Shown here one piece after another: positions 41,919 through 50,545 of a stretch of DNA of 64,000 bases. This DNA is from Micromonospora phaseoli. Its GTDB lineage: Bacteria > Actinomycetota > Actinomycetes > Mycobacteriales > Micromonosporaceae. Within the stretch, counting starts at the first letter, position 1, and each line of letters opens with the position of its first letter. Location: the NCBI RefSeq assembly GCF_900109115.1, contig NZ_FNYV01000009.1, positions 1 to 64,000 of the forward strand. Reading direction: 5' to 3'. The notes under the pieces are model-generated. The model was not told where the DNA came from, made no database searches, and saw only the letters and a list, made by a program, of their open reading frames with translations. The position numbers and the translations under genes were made by a program.

Positions 41919-43148
41919 TCATACTCCTACTCCCATGTGCTCAGCCAACTCCGCGATCGGAGAAGGCGGCGCACCACGTGTGCGACGCAGGACGTCCGAC
42001 ATCACTTCGTGGGCGATCGGTCGGCAGCGGACCTCGGACGGTGCCAGCCGGTCACCGCGCAGCAACATCTCGCCGGCGTTGGCCGCGTCGCCGATCTGGG
42101 TGTAGGCCCGGGCCAGGTCGAGCAGGTGATGCGCCCGGCGTTCGGGCAGCATCGCGTCGAAGAGCGCGGGTTGGATCTTGTTCTGGTGCACCTCGATCGC
42201 CCGGCCTCCGTCGCCCAGCTCGACGGCCGCCGCCGCGCGGTGCAGCTCCACGTTGGTCGGACCGAACGAGGTCCAGTAGTGGTTGAGGTCACTGCCCACC
42301 TCGCCCGCCGCCTCGTGTGCCCCGTTGAGCAGATCCTCCACGGTCGCGGTGTCGCCGATGCGGGACGCGGCCATCGCGCCCTGGAGCAGCAGCATCCCGT
42401 AGACGGAGAGCCGCTCGGGTCGGCTGTCGTTGCGGCCACCCGGCGCGAGCTGGTTGGCGATCCGGACGTTCAGCTCCAGGGCGGGCCGGGATCGACCCAT
42501 CGCCGCCAGGGCGTTGCAGACCCGGGTGGTGGCGACGCCGGCGAGCAGCTGGTCGTCGGCTCGTTGGGAGACCGCGATGGACCGGTCGGCGGCGAGCCAG
42601 GCGAGTTCGCACTCACCCAGCTTGCGCAGCACCGACGAGGCGATCTGGTAGACCTGCCCGAGCAGGTGCGCGGCGCGCTGCGACTGGTCGCCGCCGTACA
42701 CCGCGTCGGCCGCCTGGGCGTCGCGCAGCAGCTTCGGCAGCGCCCGGGTGAGCATCCCGTAGCGGCCGTACTGGTACGTCAACCAGGCGTGGGTGACCGC
42801 CTTGCCCATGTCGGGCAGCGGCGGCGGGCAGGGCGCCGCGTCGAAGTAGGCGCTGATCGAGTCGTACCGCTCCAGGGCCGCCCGGATCTCCTCGACCTCG
42901 ATCTGGTCGATGCAGTTCAGTGCGTCCGTACGCCGCTCGGGATCCTTGCCGAGCAGCAGTTGCACGTCCACCTGGAGGATGTCGGCGATCTCGTAGAGCA
43001 CGGAGAACTTGTCCAGCCGCCGCACGCCGCGCTCGATCTTGTCGACCCAACTCTTCGACTTACCCAACCGGTCGGCGAAAACCTGCTGCGACATCTTCCG
43101 GCGACCCCGCCAGTAGGCCACCCGCCGCCCTATGGGTAGTTCGTCCAT
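41919..43148 (-). CDS. XRE-family regulator with TPR-like C-terminal domain
   Basis: 409 residues. The N-terminal helix-turn-helix (GRRVAYWRGRRKMSQQVFAD and LGKSKSWVDKIERGVRRLDK, residues 5-65) is followed by helical repeats (YGRYGMLTRALPKLLRDAQ, ELAWLAADRSIAV, HLLDLARAYTQIGDAANAGE) resembling the TPR-type sensor part of large actinobacterial regulators. Divergent from the primase/polymerase-like gene and co-transcribed with the flavoprotein. Confidence 0.88.
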   Translation of the reverse strand: MDELPIGRRVAYWRGRRKMSQQVFADRLGKSKSWVDKIERGVRRLDKFSVLYEIADILQVDVQLLLGKDPERRTDALNCIDQIEVEEIRAALERYDSISAYFDAAPCPPPLPDMGKAVTHAWLTYQYGRYGMLTRALPKLLRDAQAADAVYGGDQSQRAAHLLGQVYQIASSVLRKLGECELAWLAADRSIAVSQRADDQLLAGVATTRVCNALAAMGRSRPALELNVRIANQLAPGGRNDSRPERLSVYGMLLLQGAMAASRIGDTATVEDLLNGAHEAAGEVGSDLNHYWTSFGPTNVELHRAAAAVELGDGGRAIEVHQNKIQPALFDAMLPERRAHHLLDLARAYTQIGDAANAGEMLLRGDRLAPSEVRCRPIAHEVMSDVLRRTRGAPPSPIAELAEHMGVGV

Positions 43149-43395
43149 CTCCCCGGTCCTCCCCTTGCTGGAGCCCTGGCCAGGAGCCGGGGGCCGATCC
43201 GCGGGCGCGGTGATCCGTCCGTATCAGGTTTCCGCTGGTCGCACAGGAAGTGCGTCAGCCGTCCGGCCGATCCTCGTACTTTTCGTGCAAGTTGCATCGG
43301 CCACTTTGTCAAATCAACGATCGCCGTCTACGGCAGTGACGGTGCTCGACGTACGAGCTGACGCCGGCCAACTCCGGCGAGGGGAGATGGCACCA

Positions 43396-44067
43396 ATGTG
43401 GGGGAATGTCGGACCGCACGTGGCACGGCTGTCGCCGTTGGAACGGGTACGACTGCGCCGGGTCGCGGTCCGGTACGCCATGCACGGCTGGGAGGTGACC
43501 CCCGGTGCCTGCCTGGCGCGTAGCCGCTTCGTCTGCGGGCGGGCCGGCTGCCCGACCGTCGGCTGCCATCCCGCCCTGGAGGACTGGGAGCACGCGGCCA
43601 GCGCCGATCCGGCCCGGGTGGCGAACTGGTGGCGGACCCGTCCGTACGGCGTACTGCTGCCCACCGGCCGCTCCTTCGACGTGCTGGAGGTCCCCGCCCA
43701 CCTCGGCAGGTCGGTCCTGGACGCGGTGCGGGCCCACCCCGTCGGTCCGGGCGTACGCGGGCCGGTGCTGGTCACCCCGACCGGGCGGTGGATGTTCCTG
43801 GTCCGGCCGGGTGACCCGCTGCGGCCCGAACTGGAGCACTGTCTGCACGTGGTGCGGCACGGGCCCGGCTCGTGGGTCCCGGCACCGCCCACCCGACTGC
43901 CCGAGGGGCAGGTCCGCTGGGCGGTGGCGCCGGAGCAGGCCCGCTGGCAGCTACCGGACTCCTACCTGCTGCAGAACACCCTGGTCGACGCGATGCGCGT
44001 CGCCGGGATCACGCTGACCTCGGCGCTGGTCCCCGGTCACCTGCCGCTGCCCCGCCGGGGTCGCTGA
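43396..44067 (+). CDS. bifunctional DNA primase/polymerase-like domain protein
   Basis: 223 residues (226 if the ATG at 43387 is used; that codon abuts GGGGAG, while ATG 43396 has it at nine bases and is preferred). WEVTPGACLARSRFVCGRAG, CPTVGCHPALEDWEHAASAD and VANWWRTRPYGVLLPTGRSF, DVLEVP, FLVRPG and GPGSWVPAPPTR match the stand-alone prim-pol N-terminal-domain proteins of actinobacteria. The cysteine cluster may bind zinc. No helicase domain, so role in replication is doubtful. Divergent from the XRE/flavoprotein operon. Confidence 0.82.
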   Translation: MWGNVGPHVARLSPLERVRLRRVAVRYAMHGWEVTPGACLARSRFVCGRAGCPTVGCHPALEDWEHAASADPARVANWWRTRPYGVLLPTGRSFDVLEVPAHLGRSVLDAVRAHPVGPGVRGPVLVTPTGRWMFLVRPGDPLRPELEHCLHVVRHGPGSWVPAPPTRLPEGQVRWAVAPEQARWQLPDSYLLQNTLVDAMRVAGITLTSALVPGHLPLPRRGR

Positions 44068-44619
44068 TCGGCCGCACGGCCGTCCGGTGCCAGCCGGTCG
44101 GCCGGCGGTTGCGCGCCGGGAGGACCGCAACGCCGAACACCGGGGACAGAAAGCCGGCAGCGACCGGCGGCGCCGGGCGCTCGTTGAGCCCTACGACGGC
44201 GCACCAGCGCCGGGAGCGGGGATCACATGTCCACCGACGACACCAGACACCACCACGGCGGGGCCGAGCCGCCCCGGCGACACCAACCCGGCCGCCGCCC
44301 GACAGCCACCCGGCCGCCGGGTGTCCGGCCCGGACGACCTCGGCCGTCCGGCACCCGTCCGGCGATCACCCACCGTCCGGCCCGCTGGCGCTGAGCTGCC
44401 GGACCACGATCGTCGGGCCGCCGCCCACCAGACGGACAAACCTCGCAAGACCGCGTCCCGGGGCCGCCACGCACCGGCGGTGACGAACCCGCCGACCGAT
44501 CCGGTGCGCAGGGCCTCTCGCTCTTCCCGACGAGCAAAGTAGCAGCAGGGAGAGCGCGTGAGTCCGCACCACAGCGGGTATTCCGCCGCGCCGTTGCTGA
44601 ACGCGTGAGGGGGAGGCAC
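44068..44619. other. 550-bp intergenic region, at most one doubtful small ORF
   Basis: No convincing gene. The best candidate is a 55-codon ORF at 44227-44394 (MSTDDTRHHHGGAEPPRRHQ...), with GGGAG upstream, rich in Pro/Arg/His and of low complexity. Other frames are Pro/Arg-rich shadows. A GGGGGAGG site belongs to the next gene. Confidence 0.5.
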
Positions 44620-44877
44620 ATGCTCAGCAAAGAGGATCAGCGCAGATTTGAGCAGATCACCCGCCACCTGCGGGAAAGTGACCCGGCGTTCTACGCCCGG
44701 CTCGATCATCGGGCCCGGATCCGACGCGGCCGGTGGCTGTTGTTGATGACCATCGTGCTCTGGGCGGCGCTGCCGGCGACGACCGTGCTCGCCGGACGAC
44801 TGGCGGGTGCGATCTTCGCGGTGGTGTTGCTGACCAACGCGGCGCTCATGTGGCGCTTCCGGCAACGCTGGCTCTGA
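44620..44877 (+). CDS. DUF3040 family small membrane protein
   Basis: 85 residues. Begins MLSKEDQRRFEQITRHLRES, the DUF3040 N-terminal helix, and has two adjacent membrane segments (WLLLMTIVLWAALPATTVLA and GAIFAVVLLTNAALMW). GGGGGAGG lies six bases before the ATG. Common in actinobacteria, function unknown. Confidence 0.9.
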   Translation: MLSKEDQRRFEQITRHLRESDPAFYARLDHRARIRRGRWLLLMTIVLWAALPATTVLAGRLAGAIFAVVLLTNAALMWRFRQRWL

Positions 44878-44903
44878 CCGCCGCCAGCGGGGCAGGGACG
44901 TGG

Positions 44904-45878
44904 CTACTCGCCGAGCTGACGGTAGGCGTGCCGCAGTCGCTCGGCCAGACCGGGCCCGCCGATGGCTGGCGCGGGAGCACCGAGCTGCCGCAGCAGCAGG
45001 TCCGGGCGGCTGGTCAGGCTGGGCGGACGGTCCGGCAGCGGAACGGGCGGCAGCCAGAATCGGTCGACCGCCTCGGCCAGGGGCGCGGCGGGCAGGTTGG
45101 CGAGGGCCCGCGCGGCGCCCGCGGCCGGGACATCGGCCTCGCGGTGACCGGGCGACGTCGGGTGGCGCTCGCGACCGTCGTCGGGGGCATCGGATTCCGG
45201 CGTGGGTGACGGACCGGTGCCCGATCGCGGTTCCGGCAGCTCGCCCGCAACGACGCCCGGTTCGGGTGCCGAGCCCACCGCGCGCAGTTCGCGTAGCCGG
45301 GAGAGCAGTTGCGCCCGGCTACGACCACGCCAGTGCAGCAGCGTGAACGGGTCCGCGTCGAAGGACTCGGCGAGCAGATAGAAGGTGGCGGCGAGGTGCT
45401 TGCAGGGCACTGCCGCATCCGGGCACGAGCAGCGCTGCCTCAGCTCCGTCACGGCAGCGGGAAACAACGGCGCTCCGACGCCCGCGAACAACTCCTCCAA
45501 CTCGGCCGGTAGGTCGCCGGCGAGCAGCCGGGCGCTGAAGAACGCCTGGGCGGCCAGCTCCGCCTCGATCCGCGCCCACAGCCGCGCCGGGAAGGGCGGC
45601 AGTGCCACCTGGATCTGGTACGGCCGGGGGCGGGAACCCTGCACGACGGCCCGTACCACTCCCGGGTTGACGTCGAGGCTCACCACCTGGCCGGCGCGGG
45701 CGTACGCCCGGCCCCGGGTCAGCCGGGTGCCGAGCGCGAACGACTCCAGCACCTCCAGGAACCGGCGGGACCACCAGGAGACCCCGATCGCGCCACGGGT
45801 GCTGCGGGCTCGCAGGCCGCCGTCGACCCGGCGCGGCCGTCCGTAGTCGGCGAACCTGCCACCGCTGTCGGCGCTCAC
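44904..45878 (-). CDS. SWIM zinc-finger protein
   Basis: 324 residues. The SWIM motif CxC-x-CxH is present as RCSCPDAAVPCKHLAATFYL near residue 150, preceded by GRAYARAGQVVSLDVNPGVV and followed by a Pro/Asp-rich linker and C-terminal PPVPLPDRPPSL. The GTG overlaps the stop of the SNF2 helicase gene (GTGA), so the two products are co-translated and probably act together on DNA. Confidence 0.9.
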   Translation of the reverse strand: MSADSGGRFADYGRPRRVDGGLRARSTRGAIGVSWWSRRFLEVLESFALGTRLTRGRAYARAGQVVSLDVNPGVVRAVVQGSRPRPYQIQVALPPFPARLWARIEAELAAQAFFSARLLAGDLPAELEELFAGVGAPLFPAAVTELRQRCSCPDAAVPCKHLAATFYLLAESFDADPFTLLHWRGRSRAQLLSRLRELRAVGSAPEPGVVAGELPEPRSGTGPSPTPESDAPDDGRERHPTSPGHREADVPAAGAARALANLPAAPLAEAVDRFWLPPVPLPDRPPSLTSRPDLLLRQLGAPAPAIGGPGLAERLRHAYRQLGE

Positions 45879-48800
45879 TGCGCCACCGCTCCCGCCTCCA
45901 GGCTGAACAGTTCACGCAGTTGACCGGTGGACAACTCGGTGACCCACTGTTCGCCGGAGCCGACGACCGACGCGGCCAGGCCGCGTTTGTCGGCGATCAG
46001 CGCGGCCACCTTCTCCTCCACCGTGCCGGCGCAGACGAACTTGCGGACCTGCACCCGGCGGCGCTGACCGATCCGGAAAGCCCGGTCGGTGGCCTGGTCC
46101 TCCACCGCCGGGTTCCACCACCGGTCGACGTGCACCACGTGGTTCGCGGCGGTCAGCGTCAGCCCCGTCCCGCCGGCTTTGAGGGACAGGACGAACAGCG
46201 CGGGGCCACCATCGGACTGGAACCGGGCCACCATGGCGTCGCGGTCGGCCTTGTTGACGCCGCCGTGCAGGAACAGCACCTCGCGGCCGAACCGGGCCGA
46301 CAGGTGCCCCCGCAGCATTCCACCGAACTCCGCGTACTGGGTGAACAGCAGGGCCTTCTCCCCCGCCGCCAGCACCTCGTCGAGGACCTCCTCCAGCCGG
46401 GCCAGCTTGCCGGAGCGCCCGTCCAGCGACGAGCCGTCACGCAGGAACTGCGCGGGGTGGTTGCAGACCTGCTTGAGCCGGGTCATCGTGGCCAGCACCA
46501 GGCCGCGCCGCTCGATGCCGTCGCTGGACTCGATGCGGGCCAACATCTCGTCGACGACCACCCGGTAGAGCGCGGCCTGCTCGGCGGTGAGGTTGCAGAA
46601 GACCTCCATCTCCAGCTTCTCCGGCAGATCCGAGATGATCGTCGAATCGGTCTTCAACCGGCGCAGCACGAACGGGCCGGTGATCCGGCGCAGCCGCTCG
46701 GCGGTCTCGGAGTCGCCGTGCCGCTCGATCGGCTCGGCGAACCGCTTACGGAACGTGGCCGCCGGGCCGAGCAGACCCGGATTGGCGAACTGCATGATGG
46801 ACCAGAGGTCGGCCAGCCGGTTCTCCACCGGCGTACCGGTCACCGCGATCCGGTGCCGGGCGGGCAACGCGCGGACCGCCTCGGCCTGCCGGGTGGCGGC
46901 GTTCTTGATGGCCTGCGCCTCGTCCAGCACCACCCGATGCCAGTCGATGCCGGCCAGGTCCGCCGCGTCTCGGGCGGCCACCGAGTACGTGGTCAGCACC
47001 AGGTCCGCCGCGTGCACGGCGGTCACGAAGCCCTCCCCCCGCGCCCGCTGCGCACCATGGTGCACGTGTACGCGCAACTCCGGCGTGAACCGCGCGGCCT
47101 CCCGCTGCCAGTTGCCGACCAGCGACATCGGACAGACCAGCAGGGTCGGACCGGCCTGCGTCGGGTCGGCCGCCAGCAGGGCCAGCAGCTGCACCGTCTT
47201 GCCCAGTCCCATGTCGTCGGCGAGCACCCCGCCGAGCCCCAGCGACTGGAGGAACGCCAGCCAGGCCAGCCCTCGCCGCTGGTACGGCCGCAGCGTGCCC
47301 TGGAAGGAGGGCGGCTCCTGCAGCGGAGCGAGCCGGCGGTCCACCGCCCCGGCGAGCAGGTCGCCCAGCTGGCCGTCGGCGGTCACCTCCAGCACCGGCA
47401 GGGCGTCCGGCTGCTCGGCGTCGGCAAGCCCGAGCCGCAGCAGGTCGACGACGGTCAGCTCGCCGGTGGAGCGCAGCAGCCGCAGACCGGTCGCGAGCCG
47501 CTTCTGGTCCAACTCGACCCAGCGCCCGCGCAGCCGCACCAGCGGAGTCTTCAACTCCGCCAGGCGGGCCAGTTCGTCGGAGGTCAACGGCTCGTCGCCC
47601 AGGGCCAGTTCCCAGCGGTAGTCGACCAGGGCATCCAGCCCGACCCGGTCGGCCGGCCCGGCGACAGTGCCGGGCGCGGTCCGGGAGCTGGCCCGCAGCC
47701 GCGCTCCGAGCCGCGAGGCGGGCCGCCGCCACCAGGATGGCAGCAGCACCGTGAAGCCGGCCGCGTGCAGCGTCGGCGCGCCCTCGCGCAGGAACCGGTG
47801 CGCGCCCTCGGCGTCCAGCTCCAGCCGTTGCGGTGTCGCGGTACGCAGCGCCGCGTCCAGCTCCGGCCAGAGGCGGCTGGCCCGGCCCAGTTCGGCCAGC
47901 AACGTCTCCTGCGGCTGGTCACCGAAGGCGTCGACGTCCTCGCCCCGCCACACCTGGCCCGCGTCGACGTGCCGGCCCGGCCCGTCGCTGGTGCGCAGTC
48001 CGAACTCCACCCGCCACCCCTGCGGCGCCGGGGCGAGGGCGTCGGGGTCGGCCGGTACCACGGTCAACGGCGCGGTGATCTCGTCGGAAGGCGGCTCGAC
48101 CAGCCGGAAGCTGGCCCGCACCGCACCGCCGGCGGCGTCGCGCTGCCAGGCGTCCAGCTCGGACCGCAGGGCGCGCAGCGCCGCCGGGTCGGCGGTGAAC
48201 TCGCGGTGCGGCCCGGTCAACACGTTCAGCCACGCCGTCACCGCACCGTTCGGTCGCACCCCCCTGGCCAGCGTGGCCGGTGGCAGTGCCGCTCGCACGG
48301 CGGCGTCGGTGAGCGCGTCGAGCCCCGCCGCGACCAGCGGCCCCGGCGCCTCGGTGGAACCGGCCACCATCGCGGGCAGATCGGTCTCGACGACCGCCCG
48401 GGCGGCCGGTGGCAGAGCCAGCGCCAGTGACCGGGCCCAGGCGGCGTCCGTGCCGGTGAGCAGCGGTCGCCACACCGCACAGGCGCGCGTTCCGCCGTCG
48501 GTCGCAACGGCGGCCCTCGCCGGGACGGCGCGGCGGGCCGGGGCAGCACCGGGGGCCCGATCCGCGACGCCGGTCGAGAAAGCGACGCCGGCCCGGCCGG
48601 CAGCGGATGCCGAGGCGTTGTGGGCCGACCGGGTGGCTGTGCCGGCATCGGCGAGGCCGGGCAGGACGCGGCCCCGGGCGGCCAGGTCGACGGCGAACGC
48701 GGCCAGCTCGACCAGGTGCCGCAGGCTCGCGCCGGGCGCGGCGGCCAGCCCGTCGAGGGTACGCAGCAACGACAGGGCGGCGTCCGGGGCGTACGCCAGC

Positions 48801-49111
48801 ACGGGAACCCGCCAGCCGGCCAGGGTGACCGGGCCACGGACCGGTGCCACGGCGGCGGTCCGGATCAGCTCCGGCGAGTCCAGCGGCGAGCCGGCCCGGG
48901 TGGGCAGGCGCAGCAGCACGGTGCCCAGACCGGTCGGTTCGGCGGTTTCGGCCAGCAGCGCGACCAGCGCCGGGTGCCCGGCGGCGAACGGGTGCGGGCG
49001 GTCCCGGGGTGCGCGGCCCGGTCGGCGCGGCGCGTGCGGCGCCAAAGTGCTGTCCTCGGCCCAGACGATCAGGCCGGGGCCCGGCAGCCACATCCCGTGG
49101 ACGACCAGCAC
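45875..49111 (-). CDS. SNF2-family DNA-dependent ATPase/helicase
   Basis: 1078 residues. The N-terminal 500 residues are an SNF2-associated region. The ATPase core starts near residue 600: Walker A DDMGLGKTVQLLALLA, motif II VVLDEAQAIKN, VTGTPVENRLADLWSIMQF, and the C-terminal RecA lobe with ALLFTQYAEFGGML, LFVLSLKAGGTGLTL and HVDRWWNPAVEDQATDRAFR (arginine fingers in IGQRR). HelZ-like proteins in mycobacteria have this layout. GTG start with GGAGGGGGAG upstream. Forms an operon with the SWIM gene. Exact function (remodelling, repair or defence) unknown. Confidence 0.95.
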   Translation of the reverse strand: MLVVHGMWLPGPGLIVWAEDSTLAPHAPRRPGRAPRDRPHPFAAGHPALVALLAETAEPTGLGTVLLRLPTRAGSPLDSPELIRTAAVAPVRGPVTLAGWRVPVLAYAPDAALSLLRTLDGLAAAPGASLRHLVELAAFAVDLAARGRVLPGLADAGTATRSAHNASASAAGRAGVAFSTGVADRAPGAAPARRAVPARAAVATDGGTRACAVWRPLLTGTDAAWARSLALALPPAARAVVETDLPAMVAGSTEAPGPLVAAGLDALTDAAVRAALPPATLARGVRPNGAVTAWLNVLTGPHREFTADPAALRALRSELDAWQRDAAGGAVRASFRLVEPPSDEITAPLTVVPADPDALAPAPQGWRVEFGLRTSDGPGRHVDAGQVWRGEDVDAFGDQPQETLLAELGRASRLWPELDAALRTATPQRLELDAEGAHRFLREGAPTLHAAGFTVLLPSWWRRPASRLGARLRASSRTAPGTVAGPADRVGLDALVDYRWELALGDEPLTSDELARLAELKTPLVRLRGRWVELDQKRLATGLRLLRSTGELTVVDLLRLGLADAEQPDALPVLEVTADGQLGDLLAGAVDRRLAPLQEPPSFQGTLRPYQRRGLAWLAFLQSLGLGGVLADDMGLGKTVQLLALLAADPTQAGPTLLVCPMSLVGNWQREAARFTPELRVHVHHGAQRARGEGFVTAVHAADLVLTTYSVAARDAADLAGIDWHRVVLDEAQAIKNAATRQAEAVRALPARHRIAVTGTPVENRLADLWSIMQFANPGLLGPAATFRKRFAEPIERHGDSETAERLRRITGPFVLRRLKTDSTIISDLPEKLEMEVFCNLTAEQAALYRVVVDEMLARIESSDGIERRGLVLATMTRLKQVCNHPAQFLRDGSSLDGRSGKLARLEEVLDEVLAAGEKALLFTQYAEFGGMLRGHLSARFGREVLFLHGGVNKADRDAMVARFQSDGGPALFVLSLKAGGTGLTLTAANHVVHVDRWWNPAVEDQATDRAFRIGQRRRVQVRKFVCAGTVEEKVAALIADKRGLAASVVGSGEQWVTELSTGQLRELFSLEAGAVAQ

Positions 49112-49125
49112 GCACTCCCCCTCCG

Positions 49126-49192
49126 AAGGAAGGGCCCCTTGTTAACGCCTGGGGTAGAGCAGGGGCCCCCTATTAACACCCGGGCCAGGATA
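49126..49192. repeat. dispersed paired GGGGCCCC repeat, copy D (inverted)
   Basis: In reverse complement it reads GTGTTAATAGGGGGCCCCTG, CTCTACCCCAGGCGTTAAC, then AAGGGGCCCTTCCTT. Very close to copy A. Unlike the other copies it is between two divergent gene starts (SNF2 helicase and PfkB). Confidence 0.85.
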
Positions 49193-49221
49193 GGCGGCGC
49201 CGGCCGACTACCGTCGGCGCC

Positions 49222-50091
49222 ATGTACGACCTTCTGGTGATCGGCGGACTCGGTGTCGACGTGCGGGTCCGGGTGCCCGGGATGCCGCTGCCGGTGGTCG
49301 ACTCCGTCACCGTCGAGCCGATCGACCTGCGCGTCGGCAACACGGGTGCCGGGGTGGTCCTCGCCGCGCATGCCATCGGGCTGCGGGTGGCGGTCGTCGA
49401 CACCGTGGGCGCGGACCCGCCCGGTGACGTCGTCCGGACGGCGCTGGCCCGGGCCGGCGTACCCGCGGTGCTGGCCGACGATCCGGCGGGCACCCGCCGG
49501 TCGGTGAACCTCGTCGACCCCGACGGGCGGCGGATGTCGCTGTACGACCCCCGGCCCTCGGTCGGGCCGCCGCCGTTCACCGCCACGCGGCTCGCGGCGC
49601 TGGCCGGGGACACCAGCCACGTTCACCTGTCCATCATGGGCTGGGTGCGGGATCTGCTACCCGACCTCGGTGACGTGCTGGGCGAGGGGGTGGGCACCTC
49701 CACCGACCTGCACGACTGGGACGGGCGCAACCCGTACCATCGCCCGTTCGCCGAGGTCGCCGAGCTGGTGCTGGTCAGCGGCACCGCGCTGGGCCATCGG
49801 GCGGACCAGCTGGCCGCCGCGCTGGCGCCGCGCCCGGTGCTGGTCACCCGGGGGGCCGACGGCGCCGACCTGTATCTCGGCGGCACGCTCAGCCGGGTGC
49901 CGGCCGCCACGCCGCCCGGACCGGTGATTGACACCAACGGCGCCGGGGACGCCTTCACCGCCGGCATGGTCGCGGCCCGGTCGCGGGGCGCGACATGGGC
50001 GGAAGCAGCCGGCTACGCCACGCGCGTCGCGGCGGCCGCCTGCACCCACGACGGCATGGAGTACCCACCGGGCCTGCTCCCCCGCGACTGA
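49222..50091 (+). CDS. PfkB-family carbohydrate kinase
   Basis: 289 residues. Ribokinase-type fold: N-terminal YDLLVIGGLGVDVRVRVPGM, VGNTGAGVVLAAHAIGLR, GADPPGDVV, and the ATP-site motif VIDTNGAGDAFTAGMVAARS with catalytic Asp. Sugar specificity unknown. ATG is seven bases after TACCGT (49209-49214), no SD, so leaderless. Confidence 0.93.
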   Translation: MYDLLVIGGLGVDVRVRVPGMPLPVVDSVTVEPIDLRVGNTGAGVVLAAHAIGLRVAVVDTVGADPPGDVVRTALARAGVPAVLADDPAGTRRSVNLVDPDGRRMSLYDPRPSVGPPPFTATRLAALAGDTSHVHLSIMGWVRDLLPDLGDVLGEGVGTSTDLHDWDGRNPYHRPFAEVAELVLVSGTALGHRADQLAAALAPRPVLVTRGADGADLYLGGTLSRVPAATPPGPVIDTNGAGDAFTAGMVAARSRGATWAEAAGYATRVAAAACTHDGMEYPPGLLPRD

Positions 50092-50093
50092 CC

Positions 50094-50133
50094 CCCTCCC
50101 CCCTCCCCCTCCCCCTGCCCCCTCCCCCCTGCC
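50094..50133. repeat. polypyrimidine tract (C/T only runs)
   Basis: CCCCTCCCCCCTCCCCCTCC and continuation: almost uninterrupted C and T for about 36 bp on the plus strand. The minus strand has several G-runs that could form a quadruplex. Lies right after the PfkB stop. Confidence 0.8.
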
Positions 50134-50138
50134 GCAGT

Positions 50139-50198
50139 GTTGATCAAGAAGTTTGCGTCTGGATCCGGCCGGATTCCGACCAGAACTTCTTGATCAAC
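50139..50198. repeat. 60-bp inverted-repeat intergenic element
   Basis: GTTGATCAAGAAGTT and its perfect inverse AACTTCTTGATCAAC are 30 bp apart, with CTGG/CCAG and GGATCC-like inner matches. The A+T-rich arms stand out from the G+C-rich surroundings. Likely a dispersed REP-like element and possible terminator. GGTGGGCAGC direct repeats follow at about 50208-50235. Confidence 0.75.
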
Positions 50199-50310
50199 GC
50201 AGGTCAGCGGTGGGCAGCGGTGGGCAGCGGTGGGGTGGGTGGGGCATGTTGTGGGGGTCGGGGTGGTGGTTGATCCTGCGGGCCGGCGGCGGGCGCGGCA
50301 GGATGGGCGC

Positions 50311-50517
50311 ATGGCATCCTCGGTTGAGATTCCGCTGGTGGGCGGCGCGGCCGACGGCGAGCACATCACCGTCGAGCTGGACCCGCACGGCCGACCCCCG
50401 CTGACCCACCATCACCTGGGGCCGGAGGGCCTGGCGGCGGCCGACATCTACGAGCTGGAGTCGACCGACGCCGAACGCCAGCAGTGGCGCTACCGCTGGC
50501 GGGGCCCGGCGGTCTGA
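50311..50517 (+). CDS. small conserved hypothetical protein
   Basis: 68 residues: VEIPLVGGAADGEHITVELD, then a His-rich PLTHHHLGPEGLAAADIYEL and a C-terminal RQQWRYRWRGPAV. The composition is balanced and unlike a shadow frame. ATG is six bases after CAGGAT, another leaderless-like start. No family recognised. Confidence 0.6.
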   Translation: MASSVEIPLVGGAADGEHITVELDPHGRPPLTHHHLGPEGLAAADIYELESTDAERQQWRYRWRGPAV

Positions 50518-50545
50518 ACACAGGTGGCTGACCGTCACGCCCCCG

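Noticed and set aside
44087..44542. 150-codon Pro/Arg/Thr-rich frame before the DUF3040 gene
   Set aside because: Low complexity, no SD, and no resemblance to a protein; treated as intergenic.
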